Below, piece after piece: positions 10,098 through 18,835 of a stretch of DNA of 64,000 bases. The stretch is taken from NCBI GenBank assembly GCA_018262895.1, contig JADFDJ010000002.1:62001-126000 (forward strand), read 5' to 3'. The DNA is from Methanomassiliicoccus sp. (GTDB lineage: Archaea > Thermoplasmatota > Thermoplasmata > Methanomassiliicoccales > Methanomassiliicoccaceae). The position numbers were made by a program, and so were the translations under genes. The notes below the pieces were generated by a model. It saw only the letters and a list, made by a program, of their open reading frames with translations, had not been told where the DNA came from and did no database searches. The stretch's first letter is position 1. Every line of letters begins with the position of its first letter.

Positions 10098-11222
10098 ATG
10101 ACACAACGGGACTACTATGATGTGCTGGGCGTCCCCAAGGGAGCCAGCGTCGAGGAGATCAAGAAGTCGTACCGTAAGCTGGCGATGCAGTACCACCCCG
10201 ATGTCACCAAGGAGGACCGCAAGGTCGCCGAGGAGAAGTTCAAGGAGATATCGGAGGCCTACGAGGTCCTCGTGGACGATAAGAAGCGGCAGCTGTACGA
10301 CCAGTACGGGCATGCCGGGGTCAATTCACAGTTCCAGGACGGCTCGTTCAACTGGAGCGACTTCTCCCACATGGGGGACCTGCGGGACATCTTCGGAGAC
10401 AGTGGGGGCTTTGGCTCCATATTCGACATGCTCTTCGGGCGGCAATCTACACGCCGCTCCGGGGGTCGCGACGCGCGCATGGACGTGGAGATATCCCTCG
10501 AGGAATCCTTCAAGGGCGTCAAGAAGCGCATCACCGTCCCCAAGTTCGACAACTGTCCCAAGTGCCAGGGAACAGGTGCCAAGGACGGCAAGGTGATCTC
10601 TTGCCCGGACTGCAAGGGCTCGGGTCAGGTGCGCGTGGTCCAGAGCCGGGGCTTCAGCCAGTTCGTACAGGTCGGCCCATGCCGCCGCTGCCGGGGCACG
10701 GGGCGCTCAGCTTCCAACAACTGCCCCGAGTGCGACGGTCGCGGCAAGGTGCAGCGCAACTCCCACATCGATATCGACATCCCCGCGGGAGTGGAGACAG
10801 GGTCCCGCCTCCGCATCCCCGGGGCCGGTGAGGCCGGTGGTCCCGGGGAGCCCAGCGGGGACCTGTATGTGGTCCTGCACGTGAAGCCGCACTCACTGTA
10901 CGTCCGCGAAGGTCCGGACCTCATCATGGAGCAGCCCATCTCCTTCTCCCAGGCGGCCCTGGGCGCGGAGATCGAGATCCCCACGCTCGATAAGAAGGCG
11001 CGCGTGTCCATCCCTCCTGGAACGCAGCCGGATACGGTCTTCCGCCTCCGGGGCTCGGGCATGCCCATCCTGAACGAGGCCAGCCGGGGGGACATGTACG
11101 TCCGCGTCAAGCTGAAGGTCCCGGACAAGCTAACCAACGAGCAGAAGGAGATACTGAGGCGCTTCGCGGAGACCGAGGGCGAGGACAAATCGATGCTCGG
11201 GAAGTTCAAGAAGCGCCGTTAG
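10098..11222 (+). CDS. dnaJ: DnaJ, Hsp40 co-chaperone (type I)
   Basis: A 374-aa type I J-protein that delivers substrates to DnaK and stimulates its ATPase. It has a J domain with HPD at 33-35, a Gly/Phe-rich region (about 75-125), four zinc-binding repeats of the CxxCxGxG kind at 153-160, 169-176, 195-202 and 209-216, and the C-terminal substrate-binding sheets. All catalytic and zinc residues are present, so the protein should be active. It is the last gene of the grpE-dnaK-dnaJ cluster. Confidence 0.96.
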   Translation: MTQRDYYDVLGVPKGASVEEIKKSYRKLAMQYHPDVTKEDRKVAEEKFKEISEAYEVLVDDKKRQLYDQYGHAGVNSQFQDGSFNWSDFSHMGDLRDIFGDSGGFGSIFDMLFGRQSTRRSGGRDARMDVEISLEESFKGVKKRITVPKFDNCPKCQGTGAKDGKVISCPDCKGSGQVRVVQSRGFSQFVQVGPCRRCRGTGRSASNNCPECDGRGKVQRNSHIDIDIPAGVETGSRLRIPGAGEAGGPGEPSGDLYVVLHVKPHSLYVREGPDLIMEQPISFSQAALGAEIEIPTLDKKARVSIPPGTQPDTVFRLRGSGMPILNEASRGDMYVRVKLKVPDKLTNEQKEILRRFAETEGEDKSMLGKFKKRR

Positions 11223-11270
11223 CGGAAAGGATGATGTAGCCTATGGCATCTCTCCCCCCTGAGGGCTAGC

Positions 11271-12515
11271 ATGCTGAAAGGTGGCTCCCTGAGGGGGCTG
11301 GACCAGCGGGTCTGGCTGCTCTGCGGCGGTCGGATCATATCCACTACCGGCTTTTCTATCGTACTTCCTTTTCTGGCCATACATCTTCACCGCGACCTGG
11401 CCCTGTCCATGGGCGAGGTCGGCATGGTATTCCTGGTCATGGCCGTGGCCGGCGCCTTCGGCCAGATCACGGGAGGGGAGCTGGCGGACAGGATAGGTCG
11501 CAGACAGGTGATGTTCGCCTCCATGGGGCTTCGAGGCCTGATCTTTCTGTTCCTATTCACGGCATTCCTGTTCCACAGTGACATCTGGGCAATAACCATC
11601 CTTCTGTCGGTGTCCAACGCCCTGGGGTCCCTCTTCGACCCTGCCAGCAGCGCCATGATCGCGGACATCGTGGAGCCCGGCCGAAGGCTGGAGGCGTACG
11701 GGATACTCCGCATCGGACAGAACATCGGCTGGACACTGGGGCCCCTGATCTCCGGCCTCATGATACTCCTCCTCCCCTTCTCCTACCTCTTCCTGATGAC
11801 GGCCATAACCTGCAGCATCGTGGGGATGGTCATCCTGCTGCTCGTCAAGGAGCCGTCAAGGGTCGCGGTGGGACACGACCGCTTCCACCCCCGGGACCTT
11901 CTCAAGATCTGGCACAACAAGGCGTTCTTCATATTCTGCCTCGCCTCCCTCCCCCTGGGCATAATACTGGGGCAGCTCTCCTCCACCTTCTCGGTGTTCT
12001 GCGTCAAGGACGTGGGCATACCCGAGGCCGGCGTCGGCTACCTGTACGCCCTCAACGGCGTTATCGTGGTGCTCCTGCAGTTCCCCATGACCCGCTTCAT
12101 CAGCCACTACCGCATGCCTCTGGTACTGTCCGCCGGTTCCCTCCTGTACGCCCTCGGCTACTTCCTGGCGGGCCTGACCGAGATCGGATGGGTCCTGCTG
12201 TTCACTGTCATCATCATCACCCTGGGGGAGAACACGGTCTCTCCGTCCAGCACCGCAATGGTGGCATCGTTGAGCCCTGAGAACGAGAAGGGGCGGTACA
12301 TGGGGGTGTACGGCATATTCTTCTACTTCGGCTGGTCACTGGGACCGACGGTGGGAGGTGTGCTGTACGACCTGCTCCACGGCAGCCCCTTCGCCCTATG
12401 GTCGGCGGTGGCGTCCATCGCGATGATGAGCGCTATCGGGTTCCTCATCATGGGGCGGTCATTGACGGAAACCTCACCCCGGCCCACTGGCCGAATGGGA
12501 AGGGCAAAGGGTTAA
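11271..12515 (+). CDS. Major facilitator superfamily transporter
   Basis: A 414-aa polytopic membrane protein with about 12 hydrophobic segments. The MFS signature between helices 2 and 3 is visible as GGELADRIGRRQVMF (residues about 66-80). The layout resembles drug or metabolite exporters of the MFS_1 type, but the substrate cannot be read from the sequence. It starts at ATG with GAGGG six bases upstream, 48 bases after dnaJ, and may be on the same transcript. Confidence 0.85.
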   Translation: MLKGGSLRGLDQRVWLLCGGRIISTTGFSIVLPFLAIHLHRDLALSMGEVGMVFLVMAVAGAFGQITGGELADRIGRRQVMFASMGLRGLIFLFLFTAFLFHSDIWAITILLSVSNALGSLFDPASSAMIADIVEPGRRLEAYGILRIGQNIGWTLGPLISGLMILLLPFSYLFLMTAITCSIVGMVILLLVKEPSRVAVGHDRFHPRDLLKIWHNKAFFIFCLASLPLGIILGQLSSTFSVFCVKDVGIPEAGVGYLYALNGVIVVLLQFPMTRFISHYRMPLVLSAGSLLYALGYFLAGLTEIGWVLLFTVIIITLGENTVSPSSTAMVASLSPENEKGRYMGVYGIFFYFGWSLGPTVGGVLYDLLHGSPFALWSAVASIAMMSAIGFLIMGRSLTETSPRPTGRMGRAKG

Positions 12516-12540
12516 GCTGTCCGCCCTAATTAGTAACTGG

Positions 12541-13287
12541 ATGAAGGTCATCGGGATAATGACCAAGAACTTCAACTTCTTTTACGAGCTGGTCCACCTG
12601 CTCCGGGAGTCCAGGGAACGCTTTGTCGCCCTTGACTTCGATGACGCCGTGCCGGAGAACGTGGGCGTGATAATAACGACCGCCGAGGAGAGGCCTTGGG
12701 TGCGCTTCCGCAAGGTGGTGGCGAACGACCAGCCGGACATGGCCCTGTCCATAGCCCGCTCGCAGCTAAAGGGGCGGGAAGCCTTCACCACCCTGGTGGC
12801 CGGCATCGATCCCGGTTCCCGTCCGGGCCTGGCCATCATCGGGGACGGAAGGGTGCTGGTTGCCGAGACAGTGTCCTCGCCGGAGCAGGTGGCCAACGAG
12901 ATCGTCCGCTATGGCCGCAACTTCCAGCATTCCCGCATGATCGCCCGCGTGGGGCACGGTGACCGGACCAACCGCAACCGCATCATCCGATCGATATGGA
13001 ACATGGTGGACGACGTGGAGGTGGTGGACGAGACCAGCACCACCCGGAGGACGGAGGAGCCAGACGCCGATGCCGCCGTCTCCATCGCCCTGGGCTCCGG
13101 ATACCGTTTGCCGTTCCCTCCGGAAGTGAGACCCACGCCCGGGGAGGTCAGGGACATCCAGCGGCTTAGCCGCATCGAGAGCGGCGGCCGGGTCACGATC
13201 TCCTACGATCTAGCAGAGGCCGTAGCCAAGGGAGAGCTCAGTCTCCAGGAGGCGCTTCGGGCACAGGACAGAACGTGCGCTCGATGA
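12541..13287 (+). CDS. RuvC/RNase H-fold archaeal protein of unknown function
   Basis: A 248-aa conserved-looking protein. Residues 87-100 (VAGIDPGSRPGLAI) match the first strand and Asp of RuvC/RNase H-like nucleases, D90-P91-G92. A later acidic cluster and the DADAAVSIA segment fit the third acidic position. The first 85 residues form a separate alpha/beta domain I do not recognise. A nuclease role is inference. A TTAAG box about 26 bases upstream (12512-12516) and lack of a ribosome site suggest a leaderless start. The 3' end overlaps the convergent AMP phosphorylase gene by 50 bases. Confidence 0.7.
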   Translation: MKVIGIMTKNFNFFYELVHLLRESRERFVALDFDDAVPENVGVIITTAEERPWVRFRKVVANDQPDMALSIARSQLKGREAFTTLVAGIDPGSRPGLAIIGDGRVLVAETVSSPEQVANEIVRYGRNFQHSRMIARVGHGDRTNRNRIIRSIWNMVDDVEVVDETSTTRRTEEPDADAAVSIALGSGYRLPFPPEVRPTPGEVRDIQRLSRIESGGRVTISYDLAEAVAKGELSLQEALRAQDRTCAR

Positions 13288-14803
13288 CCGTGGTCCTGTT
13301 GATGTAGGGCAGCTTGGCCAGGATCATGCCCTCGATGGTCACGGGGTTGAGCTTTCGTGACAGCTCGATGGCCTGATCGAGCTTGGCCTGGGTATCGGCA
13401 TATATTGTGAGCACCGGCTCCCCGTCATCCACACGGTTCCCCCGCTTCTTGTGCAGAAGCACCCCCGCTCCCTTGTCACGGGGCGATCCCGCGGCGCGGG
13501 CCAGGGCCACGATGTCCTTGTTGCGTATGGAGTTGACGTAGCCGCACATGGTGGCTGTGATGTCGTGAGTGAACTTGCCCACCTTGATGTCCGCAGAGCG
13601 GATGTTGGGGTCCCCTCCCTGCGCGGCCACGATCTCCCGGAACTTCTCTAGGGCCTTCCCGGACATCAGTATCTCCCGGGCCTTGGCCTCCCCCCTCTTC
13701 ATTCCTGCCATCTCCAGGAGCATGCCCGCCATGCCGCAGGCCTTCTCGATGACGCTGCTGGGATGAAGCTCGCCCTCAAGGATGGCGATGGCCTCGCGGG
13801 CCTCCAGGGCCGGTCCGATGGCCCTTCCCACCGGCTGCTCGCCGTAGGTGATGGCGCACTCCACGTGCATGCCCAGGCGCTCCCCTAGGTCCACGAAGTC
13901 CTTAGCATAGGCCTGGGCCTTCTCCATGGTCGGCACCTTGGTACCGGCGCCCATGGGTATATCGATGACCAGGTACTCCGTCCCCACCGCCTTCTTTTTG
14001 CTCATGACCGACGCTAGGAGCTGGGCGTGAGGATCTATTCCCAGCGGGTACTCCACCCTTATGATGAGGTCGTCGGCGGGGGCGAGGTTGACAGACCCTC
14101 CCCAGGCCAGGCTGCCGCCGGTGCTCTCAGCTATGCTCCGCAGCTTGTTCCCGTCGAAGTCCACCCGGGCGAAGACCTCAACGATGTCCGAGGTTCCGGC
14201 CGCCGAGCTGATGGCCCGGGATGAGGTCTTGGGTATCAGCAGGCCCGCCGCCGCCACGATGGGCACCACTATGAGGGTGATCTTGTTCCCGGGGCAGCCG
14301 CCAACCGAGTGGAAGTCGTACACCGGGGACCGGTCGAACTTTATGGTCTCACCTGTCTCCACCATCGCCTGCGTCAGGTCGGCGGTCTCCCTCAGGTTCA
14401 TGCCGTTTATGTACAGCCCGGTGACGTACGCGGTGAGCTCGATGTTGCTGAGGTTGTGTGAGGATATGTCGTTGACGATGGCGCGGATCTCCTCAGTGGT
14501 CAGCTCCTTGCCGTTCATCTTCTTCTTGATGAACTCGATGGACTCGGGCTTGGACGTGGCCACCACATCTATGGGCTCGTCCGGGTCCGGACCCAGCTCC
14601 TCCCAGGCCTTGCCCAGTATGCCCACCTCTCCCTTTCCCACCACTGTATCCGTGATCTGGACCAGGGTGACCGCGGAGCTGCGCTCGTGCTTTATTCGCA
14701 CCCTGTCCTGCTCCCTGACGCCGATCTCCAGCGCGTCCTCTGTGTGCAGTACCGCGGTGTATTCCGCTGACTCCATGTCGATGTACTTTGCCTTGAGCTG
14801 CAT
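13238..14803 (-). CDS. deoA: AMP phosphorylase
   Basis: Converts AMP (also CMP or UMP in the family) and phosphate to base plus ribose-1,5-bisphosphate, the first step of the archaeal AMP pathway. The 521-aa protein has an N-terminal extension of about 85 residues, the thymidine-phosphorylase-like core with the Gly/Ser-rich KTSSRAISSAAGTSD, and a C-terminal lobe. I start at ATG 14803, two bases after the RuBisCO stop; a GTG at 14815 would add four residues. It is the last gene of the polX-isomerase-RuBisCO-phosphorylase operon, which supports the AMP rather than thymidine assignment. Confidence 0.92.
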   Translation of the reverse strand: MQLKAKYIDMESAEYTAVLHTEDALEIGVREQDRVRIKHERSSAVTLVQITDTVVGKGEVGILGKAWEELGPDPDEPIDVVATSKPESIEFIKKKMNGKELTTEEIRAIVNDISSHNLSNIELTAYVTGLYINGMNLRETADLTQAMVETGETIKFDRSPVYDFHSVGGCPGNKITLIVVPIVAAAGLLIPKTSSRAISSAAGTSDIVEVFARVDFDGNKLRSIAESTGGSLAWGGSVNLAPADDLIIRVEYPLGIDPHAQLLASVMSKKKAVGTEYLVIDIPMGAGTKVPTMEKAQAYAKDFVDLGERLGMHVECAITYGEQPVGRAIGPALEAREAIAILEGELHPSSVIEKACGMAGMLLEMAGMKRGEAKAREILMSGKALEKFREIVAAQGGDPNIRSADIKVGKFTHDITATMCGYVNSIRNKDIVALARAAGSPRDKGAGVLLHKKRGNRVDDGEPVLTIYADTQAKLDQAIELSRKLNPVTIEGMILAKLPYINRTTVIERTFCPVPEAPPGD

Positions 14804-14805
14804 GA

Positions 14806-16044
14806 CTATCCCCACTTTTTGATCGCTTCCCTAAGCTCCTCATGGTCCTGGGAGTATATCGAGAACGGGATGCCTTCGAAGGCGGCGTCCACCGCCTGGG
14901 CCATGGCCCGGGCCCCGCCCCTCACCCCTCCAGGGTGACCGGCGACGCCTCCGCCCGCCTGTATCTGGACATCAGGACCGGTTATCTTCATGAGCGGCTC
15001 AATGAGCGCGGGGTGCATCCCTCCGGAGCATACCGGCATAACCTTCTCGTATGGCAGCTCCGGGCCGACGCAGGCGCGCTGGTTGGCCAGGTCCTCAGTT
15101 GACGTTCCTTTCATCTTGCCCACGCCGAAGGTGCCAACGTGCAGGGCGTCGCCCCCGCACATGCGGACGAGCTTGGCGAACACCTGCATGGAGATGCCCA
15201 GGTCCTTGTTGCGTGTTATGGCACCGTGCATGGTGCGGTGGACATGAATGGGCAGCTTGATCGACGGGTCCTCGGCCAGCACCTGCACGGCAGCGAACCC
15301 GCAGGTTATGACGTCCACCATAAGCTCGGTGGCCCCCAGCTCCTGCGCCCGCTCCGCGACCTCCAATATCTGGTCCCCCCGGGTGGAGACGTTGATGGCG
15401 TGCATCATCTCGTGCCCCGTCTGGGACCGCACCCGGTCGATGGCCTCGGCGATGGCCACCACCCGCTCCTCCAGGGGACAGAACCTCTGGTTCGACAGGG
15501 TCTCATCGTCCTTGCCGTTGGTGAGGCCGCCCATCCCCGCCTCGTAGATGTAGTCGGCCATGCCCTTAGGCGGCAGACCTATCTTGGGCTTGACTATGGT
15601 CCCCACCAGCGGCTTCTTCGGCCTCTTAAGGGCGCTCCTCAGGCCGGGGATGCCGAACTTGGGACCCTTGAACTGGCTAAGCATGCTCTTGGGGAACTCC
15701 ACGTCCTCCAGGCGTACGCCCTTCAGCCCCTCAAGGCCGAACAAGTTCCCGGCGATGACGCTCAGGACCTGGGGGACCCCGCCGATGTCCAGGGAGAAAT
15801 CCTCCTCCGGGTAGGCGATGGTGGCCACGTTGCCGTCGATGGCTGTGACCCGTCCGTGATACCTTTCAAAGATCTCATCGTTGAGGGTGGAGATCCCGGT
15901 CCATGTGCCTGTGGACTGCTCGGTGGCCACTGCAGCCGCCGCCAGCCTGATGTCCATGTCGGTCACGATCTTGTATTTGCATATCACGTAGGCATCGGGG
16001 TCCACTTTCTCCCCCAGGTGCAGGTACTTCTCTGAATACTCCAT
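14806..16044 (-). CDS. rbcL: Ribulose-1,5-bisphosphate carboxylase, form III
   Basis: Fixes CO2 onto ribulose-1,5-bisphosphate made from nucleotides, yielding two 3-phosphoglycerate. The 412-aa protein keeps all recognised active-site residues: E42, N100, K152 and K154, the carbamylated lysine K178 with D180 and E181 in KDDE, H269 and R270 in HVHR, H302, loop-6 K310, and S340 in SGG. It is therefore likely a true RuBisCO and not a form IV RuBisCO-like protein. Start at 16044 is preferred because GAGGA lies six bases upstream; the ATG at 16050 abuts that site and overlaps the isomerase stop. Confidence 0.95.
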   Translation of the reverse strand: MEYSEKYLHLGEKVDPDAYVICKYKIVTDMDIRLAAAAVATEQSTGTWTGISTLNDEIFERYHGRVTAIDGNVATIAYPEEDFSLDIGGVPQVLSVIAGNLFGLEGLKGVRLEDVEFPKSMLSQFKGPKFGIPGLRSALKRPKKPLVGTIVKPKIGLPPKGMADYIYEAGMGGLTNGKDDETLSNQRFCPLEERVVAIAEAIDRVRSQTGHEMMHAINVSTRGDQILEVAERAQELGATELMVDVITCGFAAVQVLAEDPSIKLPIHVHRTMHGAITRNKDLGISMQVFAKLVRMCGGDALHVGTFGVGKMKGTSTEDLANQRACVGPELPYEKVMPVCSGGMHPALIEPLMKITGPDVQIQAGGGVAGHPGGVRGGARAMAQAVDAAFEGIPFSIYSQDHEELREAIKKWG

Positions 16045-16046
16045 TT

Positions 16047-17021
16047 TCATTCCTCGTTGGCCTCGAATATGGACTCCTGTCCCAGCTCCTTGACGATGAC
16101 CTCGTACGCGGCGTACGGCGAGATAAGGCCTATCTCCGTGACTATGGAATCTATGTGCTCCGCGGGTGTGGAATCGAACACCGGGTTCCTGACCTTGACC
16201 CCGGCCGGGAGCTGTCGTGGATCGACGATCTCGTTGGCATCCCGCTCCTCGATCTCCACCATCTCCCCCAGGACGGTCTTGGGCGAGAACTTGTAGGTCT
16301 CCGCGCACACGATGAAGGGCACCCTCGCCTCGTCCGCCGCCAGCGCCACCTGGGAGGTGCCGATCTTGTTTATCAGGGCCCCATTGGAGCATATGGTGTC
16401 TGCTCCCACCAGCACGACGTCCACCTCCTTCATGATCCAGCGCACTGCGCTGTCGATGATGAGCGTGGAGCCGATGCCCGCCTCGGACAGGTCCCTCACG
16501 GTCAGCAGCCCCTGCCTCCAGGGGCGGGATTCCGTCGCGTATACGTTGATCTCCTTGCCGTCGGCGTGCGCCGCCTTGATGACCCCCAGGGCGGCCTTGC
16601 TGTTGCAGTGCGTGAGGACCGTCATCCCCGACCTGAGTCGGTGGGAGCCTATCCTGCCGATGGTCTCCACGGCCTTTCCGGAGCGCTCGATGAACCGTTC
16701 AGCGTTGGAGATCACCAGGGACCTCAGCTCCTCTACGTCCCTTGCCCGGGATGCCCCCCGTAGGGTGGCTTGGACCGCGTTCCACAGCGATATCGCAGTG
16801 GGGCGGGAGTCAATCAGCGACCTCCGTCCCTCCTCGAGGCGTTTCCGCAGCTCCTCCACATCCTCTCCCCGGTAATCCTCGGCCTGCTGCCTCAGCGCAT
16901 CCGCAGCGCTTCTGGCGATCAGTCCCGCTCCTCTGATCTCCATGCTCTTGATGGAATCAGCTATCTCGATCGCACCCAACGCTTCACCGTCCTGGTGCCC
17001 ACTAAACACTCGACATGACAT
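16047..17021 (-). CDS. Ribose-1,5-bisphosphate isomerase
   Basis: Isomerises ribose-1,5-bisphosphate to ribulose-1,5-bisphosphate, linking AMP phosphorylase to RuBisCO. The 324-aa protein belongs to the eIF2B-alpha/beta/delta-like family; MEIRGAG (27-33), ESRPWRQG (164-171) and the catalytic pair C139 and D208 fit the archaeal R15P isomerase. The family also contains methylthioribose-1-phosphate isomerase and translation factor subunits, but the neighbours decide in favour of R15P isomerase. It sits 5 bases after polX. Confidence 0.92.
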   Translation of the reverse strand: MSCRVFSGHQDGEALGAIEIADSIKSMEIRGAGLIARSAADALRQQAEDYRGEDVEELRKRLEEGRRSLIDSRPTAISLWNAVQATLRGASRARDVEELRSLVISNAERFIERSGKAVETIGRIGSHRLRSGMTVLTHCNSKAALGVIKAAHADGKEINVYATESRPWRQGLLTVRDLSEAGIGSTLIIDSAVRWIMKEVDVVLVGADTICSNGALINKIGTSQVALAADEARVPFIVCAETYKFSPKTVLGEMVEIEERDANEIVDPRQLPAGVKVRNPVFDSTPAEHIDSIVTEIGLISPYAAYEVIVKELGQESIFEANEE

Positions 17022-17026
17022 ATAGT

Positions 17027-18742
17027 TTAGCCGCTGGTTCTTTCGAAGAACCTTTTTATCTGGTCCAGGGAGAGGGTGTTGATCACATCATCCTTCTCCA
17101 ACCATCCCCTTCGTGCCGTCCCCACCGCTAGAGACATGAAGCTAAGGTCCTCAAGGGCATGGGCGTCAGTGCCGATGGATAGCTTGACTCCCCGCTCTTT
17201 GGCCCTCCTGCAGTTAAGGTCGTTGAGGTCAAGCCGGTACGGATATCCGTTCAGCTCCAGGGCCACACCCTGCCGGGAGGCATGCTCCATCACCCTCTCC
17301 AGGTCAATTCTATAGGCCTCCCTGCGTCCGAGGAGCCTTCCCGTGGGATGGCCCAGTACGTTCACCTCGGGATCGCTCATGGCCCGGAGGACCCGTTCCG
17401 TCATCTCCTCCTCGGGCATCTGGAAGCGGGAGTGGACCGAGGCGATGACGAAGTCCAGCCGGGACAGGACCTCCCGGGGGTAGTCCAGCGACCCGTCATC
17501 GAGTATGTCCACCTCGGAGCCGCGCAGAACCGCTATGCCCTCCTCCTCGGACACCTGGCGAGCCTCCTCCACCGAGTCCAGGAGGTCCTCCGCGGTCAGG
17601 CCGTGGGCGATGCGCAGGGACGGGCTGTGATCGGTGAGGCCTATGTACTCGTACCCCAGCCGCTTGGCCTCCCGGGCCAGCTCACGCATGGTGGCATGGC
17701 CGTCGCTCATCACGGTGTGCACGTGTAGGTCTCCGCGGATGTCCTCGGACCTCAGGAGGTCCGGGAGCCGGCCACCACTGGCCGCCTCTATCTCTCCCCT
17801 CATCTCCCGCATCTCCGGCGGGATGAGGTCCAGGCCCAGGGCGCGGTATATATCCCTCTCCTCCTCCCTCGCCACCAGGGAGTTGTCGTCCTTGCGGAAG
17901 AGGCCGTACTCGTTGAGCTTGTACCCCATCTGGATGGCCATCCTCCGCAGCTCCACGGTATGCTCCTTGGAGCCGGTGAAGTACAGGAGGGTGGCACCGT
18001 AGTCGGACACGGGAACGACCCGCAGGTCCACCTGCGTGCCGTCCTCGAGGCGGATGCTGGACCGTGTGGGCCCCTGCAGTATCACTGTCTCCCTGCGCGG
18101 GTAGGAGACGAAGAGCCTCGTGGCCTCGAGGGGAAGGTCGCTGCCGACCACGATATCGATGTCGCCTATGGTCTCCTTCCTCCTGCGGAGGCTGCCGGCC
18201 ACGCTGACATGCTCGATGCCGTTCTGCCGGAGGTAGGACTCCACCGCCAGGCCGATGGGGAGGGCGTCCCCCAGCAGCATGCGTCCGCTGTTCCGCTCGA
18301 CCATCTCTATCCCCCGGAGTATCTTCTCCTCGGACCTCCTTCCGAAGCCCTCTAGCCGGCGGATGCGGTGATCCAGCGCGGCTTTCTTCAGTCCTGCCAG
18401 GTCCTTGATCCCCAGCTCCCTGTACAGCCTCAGGGCCTTCTTGGGGCCAAGGTCCGGCACTTGGGTCAGCTCGACCAAACCTGGGGGATACTGCGCGCGC
18501 AGCCCCTCGAGCTCCGCTGAGCTTCCGGTCCTGATGATCTCGGCGATCTTCTGGGCTATGGACACCCCGACCCCCGGTATGCTCTCCAGCCTTCCCTCTC
18601 GGTAGTATGAAAGGACGTCCCCGTCGAGCTCCTGGACGTTCTGAGCGGCCCGCCGGTAGGCGTTGCGCTTGAAGATGTCACCTTTCAGGTCCATGAGGTC
18701 GGCGAACTCGTGGAGCAGGTCGGCGATCTCCGCGTTGTTCAT
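17027..18742 (-). CDS. polX: DNA polymerase X family with PHP domain
   Basis: A 571-aa bacterial-style PolX for gap-filling repair. In order: helix-hairpin-helix repeats (IPGVGVSIAQKIAE, VPDLGPKKALRLY), the polymerase palm with GDIDIVVG at 193-200 carrying the catalytic aspartates, and a C-terminal PHP phosphoesterase with DLHVHT and YIGLTDHS, which in bacterial relatives gives 3'-5' exonuclease activity. I start at ATG 18742 because GGAGGT lies six bases upstream. It is the first gene of the AMP-pathway operon; a functional link between the two is not obvious. Confidence 0.93.
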   Translation of the reverse strand: MNNAEIADLLHEFADLMDLKGDIFKRNAYRRAAQNVQELDGDVLSYYREGRLESIPGVGVSIAQKIAEIIRTGSSAELEGLRAQYPPGLVELTQVPDLGPKKALRLYRELGIKDLAGLKKAALDHRIRRLEGFGRRSEEKILRGIEMVERNSGRMLLGDALPIGLAVESYLRQNGIEHVSVAGSLRRRKETIGDIDIVVGSDLPLEATRLFVSYPRRETVILQGPTRSSIRLEDGTQVDLRVVPVSDYGATLLYFTGSKEHTVELRRMAIQMGYKLNEYGLFRKDDNSLVAREEERDIYRALGLDLIPPEMREMRGEIEAASGGRLPDLLRSEDIRGDLHVHTVMSDGHATMRELAREAKRLGYEYIGLTDHSPSLRIAHGLTAEDLLDSVEEARQVSEEEGIAVLRGSEVDILDDGSLDYPREVLSRLDFVIASVHSRFQMPEEEMTERVLRAMSDPEVNVLGHPTGRLLGRREAYRIDLERVMEHASRQGVALELNGYPYRLDLNDLNCRRAKERGVKLSIGTDAHALEDLSFMSLAVGTARRGWLEKDDVINTLSLDQIKRFFERTSG

Positions 18743-18835
18743 ATAGGTACCTCCACCAATAGTCATTGGAAAGTGGGCGTAGCACCAAGGAAGTTACTGC
18801 CATATAACCACGTCCACGTAAAACAGGTGCATGCG

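Noticed and set aside
15139-16035. 298-residue open frame antisense to RuBisCO
   Set aside because: His/Gly/Leu-rich shadow with no ribosome site or promoter; RuBisCO motifs are decisive on the other strand.
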